In this document: in pieces, positions 8,659-17,872 of the stretch
Position numbering within the stretch: the stretch's first letter is position 1
How the letters are laid out: each line of letters begins with the position of its first letter
NCBI GenBank assembly: GCA_018435055.1
Contig: JAHDOA010000046.1
Span: forward strand, 1-64,000
Source: Pelotomaculum sp.
Lineage (GTDB): Bacteria; Bacillota; Desulfotomaculia; Desulfotomaculales; Pelotomaculaceae
DNA length: 64,000 nt
Direction: 5' to 3'
Notes under the pieces: generated by a model
What the model was told of the DNA's origin: nothing
What the model saw: the letters and a program-made list of their open reading frames with translations, nothing else
Databases searched by the model: none
Translations under genes and position numbers: made by a program

Positions 8659-11600
8659 TTGGCTAATTCGAAAACAAAACAGGCCAGAGAGCGTCTTTTA
8701 TCTGTTTTAAGCGGGCACGGGCCAGTTCCCCTGGAAGTAGCATACTCTCAATGTGACTGCGATTATGACTCCATAGCCGGCGCGCTTTCTTCGCTTATTG
8801 AAAAAGAGGAAATTTTAATCGGACGGCTGAAAACCAGGGCCGGGTGGATGCTCGGGGAAAAATCCGTTCTGCCTTCAAACGGCGCGGTTGCCTGGAGCAC
8901 TGACCGGGGGGTAATGCGCCGCGACCTCCCCAAGGTACTGAAGGTATTAAGAAAAAAATACGGCCGGGCGCAGGATTTAAGCAGCGAATATAAAGGCGGG
9001 CAGCCCGGGGGGCTTATAACCGCCGCAGACTCGGCAGAAGGCGGGAAGGCGCCGGAAAAGCGCGTAAAGTTAAAGATGGCCCGGGAGACGCTGGATGCCC
9101 TTACCCAACCTTTTTTTATACCCGCCGGGCTGGCCATAGATAACGATGCATTTGCTTATGCCGCAGACAGCCTGGCGGTTAAAGCAGAATTTGGGGGAAA
9201 AGAGTATTACTGCCTGCGCCGGCAATTTCCCGGTGAGGTCCTTGTCGAACAGCTTGGTGATATCTCTGACCGTTATTTTGCTCCGCCGCATGCGGCCAGC
9301 GCTCCCGCCTTTTTAAAAGAACACTCCCTGATTGAAAATGAGGCGGCCGGCGCGCTTGGTTTAGACCTGGACGCGCTAACATGCCTGGTTGAAACAGGAG
9401 AACTGAAGTATTTTTTGCTTGACGAAGGAAAGCGATTCTGGCGGTCTGATATTGAAAGTCTAAAAAGAGACAGGGACAGGATCCACAATATTGCAAGGAA
9501 GCATGAAAAGCTGAATTTAACTGAGGCTGCAACCCTGCTGGGTATCACCCCCGGCCAGGTCGAACGGCTGGTTAAAGAAGGAAGGCTCGCCCCTGTCCTA
9601 TATGAGATAATCAACAGCCGTGCTCCAGTGAACCTGTTCAGGCGCGGTGATTTAGAACGACTGCGCAGCTCTATTCAGGTTATTGTATCCGGATGGGACG
9701 CCGGTACAGGACCGGTCCCGGCTGTTGACCGGGGGCCGGTTGAACGGACTAAAAAAAGACCCCTGCGCCGGCAGGAAACAGCAACCCCGCCGGATGGCAT
9801 ACTGACCCTGGATGATTTTCAGATCGAGGCGGCGGAGGCCCTGCGTGAGGGTCTTTCCGTACTTGTCTCGGCCCCCACCGGAAACGGTAAAACCCTGGTG
9901 GCGGAGATGCTGGCCAGGGACGTGATGTCGCAGGGACTGGGGATGATCTACACCTCACCTTTAAAAGCCCTCTCAAACCAAAAATACAGGGATTTCAAGG
10001 CACTGTTCGGAGATGACTCAGTAGGTCTGGTGACCGGAGACATCAGCATCAATCCGGCAGCGCCGATGCTGATTATGACCACAGAAATATTCAGAAATTG
10101 GTGTCTCAGTGAACCGCAGCAATTAGAAAAAACCTCCTACGTGGTTTTTGACGAAATCCATTACCTGGACGACGCGGAACGCGGTACCACCTGGGAGGAA
10201 AGTATATTATTCGCCCCTCCCCATATTAAAATTTTAGGGCTTTCTGCCACAGTGCCCAATGTAGATGAAATGGCCGACTGGATTAGTTCTGTCCGCGGCG
10301 GCAATGTTGTTGTCATACTGGAGAAGAGAAGGATCGTACCCCTGGCGGTCCGCTGGCTGTTACCCAGCGGGCGCATTGTTTCGGAAAGAGAAGCCCGCGG
10401 GAAAATCGGGGACCTGGCTGAATATTCCAAGGCCTTACGCAACGGGAGATATTGGAATGGTACCAATAAGACCGCAGATCTGCCGGAATTGTCCTGCAGT
10501 GAAATAACCGGGCTGATCCAGGATAAACTTCCCGCCCTCTTTTTTGTTTTCAGCCGGGGAAGGACCGAAATCCTGGCGCAAGAACTGGGACATGACTGGG
10601 ATTTCCTTGACAACAAAGAAAAACGAATGGTGGGGAAACAGATCAGGGAAGCAGAGGCTGAATACCCCGGCGCCTTCAGCGGCCCGGGCTGGCGGAAACT
10701 GCGGCGGCTGCTGTACCAGGGCATCGGCTATCACCACGCCGGTCTATTGCCCCCGGTAAAATACCTTGTCGAACAACTCTATGCCAAACGGATGCTGTGG
10801 GTGGTATTCTGTACGGAAACTTTTGCCGCAGGTGTAAATTTTCCGGCTGCCAGCGCTGTTTTCGATTCTACCAGAAAATGGGATGGACGCGACTTTCGTA
10901 TCCTGCAAAACAGGGAATTCTTTCAAATAGCCGGTCGCGCCGGGCGGCGCGGGTTTGATCAGGTCGGCCATGTATTTGTCCGTATTGACAGCCGCTTTCC
11001 CGAACAAACAGGTTTTTTCAGGGAAAAGGAAGTAGAGCCGGTAACCGGCAGACTGACTATTTCTCCCAATACTGTGCTGAGCCTGCTGTGTTATAAAACT
11101 GATGATGAAATAAAACATTTCTTAAATGGAAATTTCAGAATGCACCAGCTTAAAAAAAGAAAGGATAGCCTTGAGCTGGAAATAAAAATAGTGACAGAAA
11201 AGGTTTCAGAGCTGTCAGTCTGCCCGGATTGCCAGACCCTGGCCTGCCCTCTGGAGCGGTTGAAAGCCCGCAGGCAGCTGAAACGGCTTCGCTGTAAAGG
11301 CAGAACCAGAGAAAAGGATCTTCTTCAGAAAAAATTGTCTTCTTTTGTTCCAAAGAAATGCCGTGACACAGAAAAATGCCGCATCACGTCCGAGAAGCTA
11401 AAACAATCACAGACTTTTTTACACCTGCTCAAACAGGAATACAAGGCAGTTACAGAAAACGCCAACTCGATTTTTAATGAGTTTAAAGAAGTCCGTAACC
11501 TCCTGGAAGAGCTTGGCTACATAAAGGAACGCGAATTTTACCCGCGGGGCATATTTGCGCTGGAACTGCACGTGCAGGAAATATTGGTAACTGAACTGGC

Positions 11601-12009
11601 TTTTTCAGGTTTGCTGGAAGACGCCGATCCGGCTGAGGTTGCCGCTGTCATAGCCGGGGTGGAATATATACCGGGCAGGAACACACATATGGCCGGGTTG
11701 GACCTGCCCGCGCTGCATGAAACCTCTTTAATCAGGCGCAACCTGCTGAAGATGGGCGTGCCCGAGAGGTTCTGCATCTGGTCCGCCCTGCCCGGCGCGC
11801 TGGCCTATGCCTGGTTTAACGGCGCCAGCTTTAATGATCTTCTGGAAATGTCTTCACTCCAGCCGGGCGATATATTCTCGCTCTTCAGAAGGGAGATAGA
11901 CCTGCTGCGCCAGGTAGAGCGCGCGGCGGCGGGCAACCCCGGCCTGGTTGAAAGATTGCAGGCTGTAAGGAGCCGTCTGGATCGCGACGAGGTCGCCCTG
12001 AATTTTTAA
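8659..12009 (+). CDS. Ski2-like DExH-box RNA helicase with N-terminal winged-helix and excisionase-like repeats
   Basis: About 1116 residues. Helicase motifs: I (APTGNGKT, about residue 404), Ia (TSPLKALSNQK), II (DEIH, about 497), III (LSATVPN), then VI (QIAGRAGRRG, about 755). This order and GRAGRRG place it with the Ski2/Mtr4 group, which unwinds RNA for decay or quality control. After the core come CPDC and CPL cysteines (about 854) and a basic coiled segment, then a DSHCT-like helical end. The first 370 residues hold a winged-helix-like part and two MerR/excisionase-like helix-turn-helix segments (about 225-270 and 280-330). The TTG start at 8659 is chosen for its spacing to GACGAGGTG; a GTG at 8647 would add four residues. 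It appears monocistronic. Confidence 0.85.
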   Translation: MANSKTKQARERLLSVLSGHGPVPLEVAYSQCDCDYDSIAGALSSLIEKEEILIGRLKTRAGWMLGEKSVLPSNGAVAWSTDRGVMRRDLPKVLKVLRKKYGRAQDLSSEYKGGQPGGLITAADSAEGGKAPEKRVKLKMARETLDALTQPFFIPAGLAIDNDAFAYAADSLAVKAEFGGKEYYCLRRQFPGEVLVEQLGDISDRYFAPPHAASAPAFLKEHSLIENEAAGALGLDLDALTCLVETGELKYFLLDEGKRFWRSDIESLKRDRDRIHNIARKHEKLNLTEAATLLGITPGQVERLVKEGRLAPVLYEIINSRAPVNLFRRGDLERLRSSIQVIVSGWDAGTGPVPAVDRGPVERTKKRPLRRQETATPPDGILTLDDFQIEAAEALREGLSVLVSAPTGNGKTLVAEMLARDVMSQGLGMIYTSPLKALSNQKYRDFKALFGDDSVGLVTGDISINPAAPMLIMTTEIFRNWCLSEPQQLEKTSYVVFDEIHYLDDAERGTTWEESILFAPPHIKILGLSATVPNVDEMADWISSVRGGNVVVILEKRRIVPLAVRWLLPSGRIVSEREARGKIGDLAEYSKALRNGRYWNGTNKTADLPELSCSEITGLIQDKLPALFFVFSRGRTEILAQELGHDWDFLDNKEKRMVGKQIREAEAEYPGAFSGPGWRKLRRLLYQGIGYHHAGLLPPVKYLVEQLYAKRMLWVVFCTETFAAGVNFPAASAVFDSTRKWDGRDFRILQNREFFQIAGRAGRRGFDQVGHVFVRIDSRFPEQTGFFREKEVEPVTGRLTISPNTVLSLLCYKTDDEIKHFLNGNFRMHQLKKRKDSLELEIKIVTEKVSELSVCPDCQTLACPLERLKARRQLKRLRCKGRTREKDLLQKKLSSFVPKKCRDTEKCRITSEKLKQSQTFLHLLKQEYKAVTENANSIFNEFKEVRNLLEELGYIKEREFYPRGIFALELHVQEILVTELAFSGLLEDADPAEVAAVIAGVEYIPGRNTHMAGLDLPALHETSLIRRNLLKMGVPERFCIWSALPGALAYAWFNGASFNDLLEMSSLQPGDIFSLFRREIDLLRQVERAAAGNPGLVERLQAVRSRLDRDEVALNF

Positions 12010-12292
12010 ACAACGGGAACATTAATTGAGTCGTGGGACGTAAGTCGTGAGTCGTGAGTATACACTGTATTACTTTAGAAGCTTTTATTATAACCCATAA
12101 TGATATCTTGCATTCTCACGTCTCACGTCTCATTTCTCACGTCTCAAACGGTGTGTCCCCATTCCTTACAATCGGGGACATTCCTCAGCATTCAGGAATG
12201 CCTGTGAGAGAGGTGTGTCCCCATTCCGCTGACATAGTATGTTTTGTTACGATACGAGTGTGCTGACATATTAAAAAAGAAGTGAAGTGGAC
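12010..12292. repeat. Two-armed 7-mer repeat element followed by GTGTGTCCCC repeats
   Basis: No gene. From 12027 to 12147 there are two arms of imperfect 7-mers: left arm CGTGGGA, CGTAAGT, CGTGAGT, CGTGAGT; right arm ATTCTCA, CGTCTCA, CGTCTCA, TTTCTCA, CGTCTCA. The arms are inverted relative to each other around an AT-rich core of about 50 bases. Next, GTGTGTCCCCATTCC occurs twice in direct orientation (12151-12165 and 12213-12227), with CGGGGACATTCC between as a partial inverted copy. These look like REP-type intergenic repeats. Confidence 0.7.
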
Positions 12293-13357
12293 ATGAAAAA
12301 TTCGATCTGGGTCTACCGCCTGTTCGACGTAGCAGAGGAAATCGACCTGGAGCAGGTTGAGAAGCTCCTGGCCGACGGGCACCAGGCCGCAAGGATGCGC
12401 CTCTCGCGGATCAGGCCGAAATCGATACAATTCAAGAACCCGCCGGTGGCAGTGGAACTCGGTGAATGCCAGGTGGTGATCGGCCGCCGGAATATAAACG
12501 CGTCCTTTACCGGCAAGATTTATGACCTGGGTGTGATAGGGATAATTATGCGCATTCCGCTCAGGGAAGGCGCGAGCTACGAAGAAGTCTTGGACCTGGC
12601 GGTCGATCTTTACAATGACGAAAAGATGGAATCCGTTTTTGTCAGCATGCTTGACACAACCCGCAAAACCCTCGCGGGCGCCCTGGTCAAGGAGGATTAT
12701 AACGGCTTTATTGAAGACTTTACAGTTTACTACTTCCAGGACTGGGAGCAAAGCTGGGACCCCGTCCCCCTTTTGCTTGCCGAACGCGAACCCCTCAGTG
12801 AACAGGCACGCCGCGAGACCCTGCGCAACTCCTTTTCCTACGGCAAAGACGACCTTACTATCATAACCTGGGACTCCGCCCTTGTTTACGACTCCACCGG
12901 CAGCAACGATATACCCGACCTGCTTGAATTCGCCAACTCCCAGCTCCTGGAGCTGCGCTATTACGACAACCTCCTGACCGGTGAAATGGGGAAAATGTAC
13001 GACGCCATAGAGGAGGCGGAAAATGCTTCCAGCATCAGGCGCCTGGGCCGCTACAGGCGGATTATGAACCAGCTGATGGAGCTGATCGCGGATATTACTG
13101 AGATCACGGAGCGGATTGACAATTCGCTCAAGGTAACCGAGGATGTGTTTTACGCCCGCATCTATGGGACTGCTTTGTCAATTTTTCGCACCAAGGCCTG
13201 GGAGGAGAGCATTAACAGAAAAATATCTATTATAAACCAGAGCTACACCATGCTGAGCAACCGCATCATCAACCAGCGTTCAGAACTCCTGGAACTAACA
13301 ATTATTATTTTAATCGCGCTGGAAGTGGTCCTCGGCCTGCTGGGAGTAATGAAGTAA
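12293..13357 (+). CDS. DUF155 (RMD1/YagE) family protein with C-terminal membrane anchor
   Basis: About 354 residues. The central region (VYDLGVIGI-type strands, then DDLTIITWDSALVYD near 190-205) is the DUF155 pattern shared with yeast RMD1 and human RMND1, which are mitochondrial proteins tied to translation or membrane anchoring. A long helical stretch follows and the last 25 residues form one hydrophobic span with a short cytoplasmic tail. The bacterial role is unknown. ATG 12293 is preferred; GTG 12287 is two codons upstream and in frame. Its end is one base from the end of the convergent methyltransferase gene. Confidence 0.72.
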   Translation: MKNSIWVYRLFDVAEEIDLEQVEKLLADGHQAARMRLSRIRPKSIQFKNPPVAVELGECQVVIGRRNINASFTGKIYDLGVIGIIMRIPLREGASYEEVLDLAVDLYNDEKMESVFVSMLDTTRKTLAGALVKEDYNGFIEDFTVYYFQDWEQSWDPVPLLLAEREPLSEQARRETLRNSFSYGKDDLTIITWDSALVYDSTGSNDIPDLLEFANSQLLELRYYDNLLTGEMGKMYDAIEEAENASSIRRLGRYRRIMNQLMELIADITEITERIDNSLKVTEDVFYARIYGTALSIFRTKAWEESINRKISIINQSYTMLSNRIINQRSELLELTIIILIALEVVLGLLGVMK

Positions 13358-13358
13358 A

Positions 13359-13991
13359 CTATTCGTCACCGTTTTTATCTGTCAATTCGGTTTCAGAAGA
13401 CTTGCGAAAACTAGGTATCAGGAACGGCACTTTCCGCCTGTATTCCCTGTAAGAATCCCCAAATCGAATTTCCAACTCGCGTTCCTCAAAGTATTTTAAG
13501 AAGAAAACATGTACAGGAATAAGCACTATCAGCGACCATAATATAAAGAACGTCGAGCCTCCCAATAAACTCAGCCCTATGCAAATTAAATAAAAACCGA
13601 GAGACATAGGGTTCCTGGTGCGCTTATATATATCCTTCGCAGCCAATTTTTTCGTAAGCTCAAAAGCAAGCAGCCCTTCCCCGCGATCCAGCAGAACAAC
13701 GATGGATATTACAAAAAAAACAACCCCAACCAGCATTACAACCGCACCTGTTACCAGTGAAATCATTGAAAACGGCAGGGGTGGCATACCCAGCAGCTCA
13801 TCGTATTCAGTAAGAATGGTTAATCCAGTTCCTATGGGAATTACCCAGGTAATAATCATAATGAAATGCATAATTCTAGTAGTTATCTCAGCGGTTTTCT
13901 TTGAAGGGTGACGCTTGAGCCAGATGCCAAGGGCAAATGAGCTGACGACAAAGACCACACATCCAATCGCCTGCAGGTAGATTAGAACCAT
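13359..13991 (-). CDS. Isoprenylcysteine/phospholipid methyltransferase-like membrane protein (ICMT/PEMT family)
   Basis: About 210 residues with four to five membrane spans. The C-terminal part carries the family pattern: YKRTRNPMSLGFYL (SAM-binding RxP-type motif, about residue 130), then FEERELEIRFGDSYREYRRKVP. Bacterial members methylate small lipid or thiol substrates, mostly unproven. The start is set at the ATG after GGAG at 13991; the upstream in-frame ATG at 14012 has no binding site of its own and itself encodes part of an AAGGGGG. Confidence 0.75.
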   Translation of the reverse strand: MVLIYLQAIGCVVFVVSSFALGIWLKRHPSKKTAEITTRIMHFIMIITWVIPIGTGLTILTEYDELLGMPPLPFSMISLVTGAVVMLVGVVFFVISIVVLLDRGEGLLAFELTKKLAAKDIYKRTRNPMSLGFYLICIGLSLLGGSTFFILWSLIVLIPVHVFFLKYFEERELEIRFGDSYREYRRKVPFLIPSFRKSSETELTDKNGDE

Positions 13992-14101
13992 CTCCGGCTG
14001 AACCCCCTTCATGTTATTTATAATTCTGTTTTATGTTTTGAAAGCTAATAAGCAAAAAAGTTCAGCCCGACCCCGATATAATACTACCCCATTATAAAAA
14101 A

Positions 14102-14128
14102 GGAACGGCTATCAAATGATGTCGTTCC
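14102..14128. terminator. Stem-loop in the gap between two minus-strand genes
   Basis: GGAACG pairs with CGTTCC across a 15-base loop that can extend the stem. The plus-strand side is followed by a T-rich stretch (TTTTCCTTTTTATTTAT). On the minus strand it lies after the SIR2-like gene; the run there is weaker, so direction is uncertain. Confidence 0.4.
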
Positions 14129-14224
14129 CTGCTGTTTTCCTTTTTATTTATAAGCCCCGTTCATGGGCTATCAGACGCAGTTTTACCGTAATACTAGTAC
14201 AATAATACTTTTATGTCAATCTTT

Positions 14225-15196
14225 TTAAATTACCTGTCCGGTGAAAGCGCCGCATGTAATCCTGCATTTCCCGCCGAAAATCTGGCTATAACGTTCGCAG
14301 GCGCGCTTGTTGGGATTTATGACAATAATTTCCCTGTCCTTATCCACCGTGTTTAACGACCTTTTTATGGTGGCGATAATCGAAGTGTCGGCGGGGTCCA
14401 GCGAATAGCCTATGATCACCAGGCGGCCGGCCTGGCTTACGGCCCCCCCCGCGCTGTCCCAGACATTCTGCAGCCTGCTTATTTCATAAGATTTATACAG
14501 GGTGGGCGCGATAATAACGGCCTGGGAGTTCTCGCCCCCGCAGTTTAAGCAGGAGATGGCGTTGTTTTCTTTAAACAGGAAATGCGCTACTTTTTCCTCG
14601 TGTTCTGAAATTTCGCCGCAGAGCGGACATAAGGACCAGTTCAGTGAACCATGCAGTTTGTAAAGGGGAACCTTTTCTCTCGACGCCAGATGGTCGCTGT
14701 GTTTACCGTAAAAACCGTATTCCGGGGTGTAACCAGCAGCCCGTATCGCCTTATCCAGGACAATATCGTAATTCATGGAGATAAAGGCCGGCAGTTCATC
14801 CTCTTTTTCTATCACCCCGGCAACAAAAGAATGGTGAATTCCCTGGTGCGGCGGCAGCGACCTGTCCAGGGTCATGCTGATCAGTTTTACCAGCGCCGTC
14901 TTCAAGTCATGCAGCCTGGGCCGGGAAAAGCGCCGCGAGAAAGCCTGGTTTTGCAGCAGGTACCAGTCCACGATATTAAATATTTCATCAATGCCCGGGT
15001 ACCTGTCCAGGTCCTCGCCGCAGCTTATTTTGGCGCCGTAACCGTAAAAATGTTCCAGGTACTCCCATACTATCTCCAGGTCCCGGTCATAGTCCTCCTC
15101 TTTAAAATAGCGGTAAGCCACACGCAGGAAGTTGCGCACAACAGGCGCGCCTTCTGCGGCGGACGCACCCGCGCCGAATATATAAACTGTTTTCAT
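14225..15196 (-). CDS. SIR2-like domain protein with zinc-binding cysteines
   Basis: 323 residues. The N-terminus has the NAD-type loop FGAGAS (residues 7-12). A long helical insert follows, then ISMNYD (140-144), the LHGSLNW motif (181-187) typical of SIR2-like (SIR2_2) proteins, a four-cysteine zinc site (C190, C193, C216, C219) and IGYSLDPAD (262-270). True sirtuins remove acetyl groups from lysine using NAD; many stand-alone SIR2-like proteins in bacteria instead destroy NAD during phage defence. Which applies is not decidable here. It begins 4 bases after the end of the small ORF at 15201 and is divergent from the dynamin-like gene. Confidence 0.75.
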   Translation of the reverse strand: MKTVYIFGAGASAAEGAPVVRNFLRVAYRYFKEEDYDRDLEIVWEYLEHFYGYGAKISCGEDLDRYPGIDEIFNIVDWYLLQNQAFSRRFSRPRLHDLKTALVKLISMTLDRSLPPHQGIHHSFVAGVIEKEDELPAFISMNYDIVLDKAIRAAGYTPEYGFYGKHSDHLASREKVPLYKLHGSLNWSLCPLCGEISEHEEKVAHFLFKENNAISCLNCGGENSQAVIIAPTLYKSYEISRLQNVWDSAGGAVSQAGRLVIIGYSLDPADTSIIATIKRSLNTVDKDREIIVINPNKRACERYSQIFGGKCRITCGAFTGQVI

Positions 15197-15200
15197 TGAT

Positions 15201-15383
15201 CTAGTCTCCCAGGTAAGACTTCAGTTCACGGACAACTTCTTCCAGGGTGACCGCCCTGGCTTCACCCTCGGATATAGGCCGGCCGAAGGGCAGGGCTTCC
15301 TCTTTCCCCTGCTGCCGCGCTTTCTGCGGCAGTTCACTAATATTTTCAAACCATTTCCCAAACGTTATAACGATTCTACCCAA
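15201..15383 (-). CDS. Small hypothetical protein upstream of the SIR2-like gene
   Basis: 60 residues, TTG start, no strong binding site. The sequence is hydrophilic with an FGRPISEGEAR middle and a helical VVRELKSYLGD end. Its stop lies 4 bases before the SIR2-like start, so the two could be coupled. I do not recognise a family; it may be an antitoxin-like or regulatory partner, or not a gene at all. Confidence 0.4.
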   Translation of the reverse strand: MGRIVITFGKWFENISELPQKARQQGKEEALPFGRPISEGEARAVTLEEVVRELKSYLGD

Positions 15384-15459
15384 TCTGCCCGGATAATATC
15401 AAGTCATAAAAAAAGATGCCCGTTAATATATAAAATCGTAAGAAACATTTGCCATACGC

Positions 15460-15467
15460 GGAGGGGG
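15460..15467 (+). promoter_or_regulatory. Strong ribosome binding site deciding the dynamin-like start
   Basis: GGAGGGGG five bases before the ATG at 15473. It excludes the TTG eight codons upstream (15449) as the start. Confidence 0.7.
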
Positions 15468-15472
15468 TTCAT

Positions 15473-17872
15473 ATGCCTGATCTGGATCAATTCATCAACA
15501 GCCTCGAAGCCTTAAGGGAACTGACCGGGCAGGTTTTTAAGCCCCTGGTGGCGGTCCTGGGCCCCTTTAACTCGGGCAAATCGACACTTTTAAACAGCCT
15601 GCTTGATTTACCACTCAGCCCGGTAGGAATCATACCCACAACTTCCCGCCTGATATATTTTGACTACGGAAATTCCTTCAGGGCATCAGTATATAACCCG
15701 CCCAGAAAAAAAATGTTTTTGCAGCAGGCTGAACTGTACCCCTTTCTGGCCGGAGAGAAGGTTTACGGCGGCCGGGTTGAGATCGAGGCCCCGGCGCCTA
15801 TTTTAAAAAAATGCAGGCTTTTGGACACTCCCGGCATAGATTCCCCCGACATGGATTCACTAAATATCTCCGAACTGGCCGCCAAAAAAGCCGATAAGAT
15901 CATCTACCTTTTTCACCAGAGGGGAATAGATGAGAGCGACCGGCTATTTTTATATAAATTGGCTAAAATCTGGAAAACAAAAAACCTTGACGACATTTTT
16001 TTTTGGCTGAACTGTAACCTGGGCACAAGCGACGGCGCCTCACTGGAAACGACACGCGCAGCGCTCAGGGAAATCTTTTTGTCTCCAGTGAGGATTTACA
16101 CTATTAATACCCTGTTACGGGAAAACATAGAGACACTCCGCCTTTTTCTAGAGGTGCAACTGGCTAAAGAAAATTTCCGCCGGGCTGCCGGAGAACTGAG
16201 AAAAATAGACGCGGATCTGCCGCGCAAATTAAAAAAAATCGCCTCAATTAAAGATGAAGCGCTTTTCCTGGCCGAATTTTGGCATATCCAGCAAACTGCC
16301 CGGACAGTTTTGGAGGCCGGCCGGCTCATCCATACAGCGCCCTCTTTTGTTCGGGAAATGGATTACAGGCTGGCCTCGATGAGTTCACTTAACCTTACGG
16401 CAGCAGAAAAAAAAGCCGGCGGCGCAGCATACCGCCCCCGCCCGCAAACAATTAGAGAAAACCGGAAAATACTTGAGGGCATAATCAGGCAGCTTGTAAA
16501 CGATCCTGTGATTAAAGGTTATATAGACCGGCTGAAGCTCGCGCAGATCTCCGGTTCAATCGCATCTGAACGCTATACCGTGGTAGTTGCCGGCGGTTTT
16601 TCAACCGGCAAGTCAACCTTTATTAACGCTCTGTTAAAAGATGATCTCCTGCCTGCCGCTGACGGGCCGACAACATCCGTGATTACCAGAATAGCGCACG
16701 GCAGCGTTAAAAAAGCAACAATCCACACTCCCCTGCAAACAACCGTGCAGATTTATGAGCAGGTTGAAGACAAAGCAGTCTTGAACCGGGCCGCGCTGGA
16801 GGCGCTGGAAAGATGGATAACAGTAGACGGATCGAACTTATCCCTGCTGGAAGCGTTTATCGACGGGAATTTTGAGGTTGTTGACAGGCGGCAAATGGCG
16901 GGGCTGATCAAAAGGACCAGAGAGCTATTTGCCGCGGGCGCTTTTGCCAGGACTGCGCGCACGGCCCTGCCATCCATATACAGGCGTATACCTGTTAAAG
17001 CGCTGCAGGGCAGCCGGGCGCCGCAAATAATAAGGGTAACATGCCAAAATCCGGGCGCCAGGGAATACAACATCTCGGAACCGGCAGCCCTGCAGGCCTT
17101 CTGGAAGGCCATGGGACCAGACTGCGCGTTTAAAATCGGGGAGGTGGAAATTCAACATCCTTCAGAATTTCTAGAACTGGCGTCGCTTGTTGACACACCC
17201 GGCCTGGACTGGATCCACAGACACCACCATAAAGAAATATCGTCCAGCATAAAAAGCAGTGACGCCTGCCTGGTTTTTCTAAACGGCAAACACATTTTAA
17301 GCCGTATTGAAAAGGATAATTTTGCGTCCTTGTTCCAGCTTAAAGATATAGCGCAGGCCGGAAAAAAAGAGTTGCCAAAAGACAATGAAAAAATATTTTA
17401 TGTGATCAGTTTTGCTGATACCCTCACCCCGCCGCAGCGGGAGGCAGTTTACAACTATGTCAGGGGTTTCCTGGAAAAATCAACCTTCCCCAAAATATTC
17501 ATGATCTCCGGCCTGAAAGGTCTCACCGGCAGTGAAAGCGGGATTAGCAGGCTTTTAAAAACCCTGGAAGAGTCCGTCTTGAAATATCGCGGTAGAGAGT
17601 TTTGCCTAAACAGGTTAAACGAAATATATTACATTCTTGAAGCGGCTACTCAAAAGATAAACAGTGCGCTCCACTCAGGGCAGCCGGCTCATGACGAGAA
17701 AAAAACGCTGCGCGCCGCGCTGCGGAACTTAAGGGAATACAAATCACAGATTAAAGGCGTCCGGAACACAATTTTTGATACCGGGAGGTTTGAAATGAGT
17801 GGAAAACGCGAGACATTTAGACGAACGGCTGAAGAGGATTATACGCGAAGTCAGCATAAGGACAGGCGGTGA
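15473..17872 (+). CDS. Dynamin-like protein with two tandem GTPase domains
   Basis: About 799 residues in one frame. Two dynamin-type GTPase heads: the first has GPFNSGKST (about 30-38), a TTS switch and DTPGID (about 118); the second has GGFSTGKST (about 374-382), a TTS switch and DTPGLD (about 574). Helical segments follow each head, as in bacterial dynamins such as DynA and LeoA, which remodel membranes; some protect against phage. Two heads in one chain recall DynA of Bacillus. No membrane span is evident. The last 25 residues (after about 17795) are arginine-rich and poor, while a good helical sequence continues in another frame (17799-17993), so the end is probably shifted. It opens an operon with two small genes. 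Confidence 0.85.
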   Translation: MPDLDQFINSLEALRELTGQVFKPLVAVLGPFNSGKSTLLNSLLDLPLSPVGIIPTTSRLIYFDYGNSFRASVYNPPRKKMFLQQAELYPFLAGEKVYGGRVEIEAPAPILKKCRLLDTPGIDSPDMDSLNISELAAKKADKIIYLFHQRGIDESDRLFLYKLAKIWKTKNLDDIFFWLNCNLGTSDGASLETTRAALREIFLSPVRIYTINTLLRENIETLRLFLEVQLAKENFRRAAGELRKIDADLPRKLKKIASIKDEALFLAEFWHIQQTARTVLEAGRLIHTAPSFVREMDYRLASMSSLNLTAAEKKAGGAAYRPRPQTIRENRKILEGIIRQLVNDPVIKGYIDRLKLAQISGSIASERYTVVVAGGFSTGKSTFINALLKDDLLPAADGPTTSVITRIAHGSVKKATIHTPLQTTVQIYEQVEDKAVLNRAALEALERWITVDGSNLSLLEAFIDGNFEVVDRRQMAGLIKRTRELFAAGAFARTARTALPSIYRRIPVKALQGSRAPQIIRVTCQNPGAREYNISEPAALQAFWKAMGPDCAFKIGEVEIQHPSEFLELASLVDTPGLDWIHRHHHKEISSSIKSSDACLVFLNGKHILSRIEKDNFASLFQLKDIAQAGKKELPKDNEKIFYVISFADTLTPPQREAVYNYVRGFLEKSTFPKIFMISGLKGLTGSESGISRLLKTLEESVLKYRGREFCLNRLNEIYYILEAATQKINSALHSGQPAHDEKKTLRAALRNLREYKSQIKGVRNTIFDTGRFEMSGKRETFRRTAEEDYTRSQHKDRR

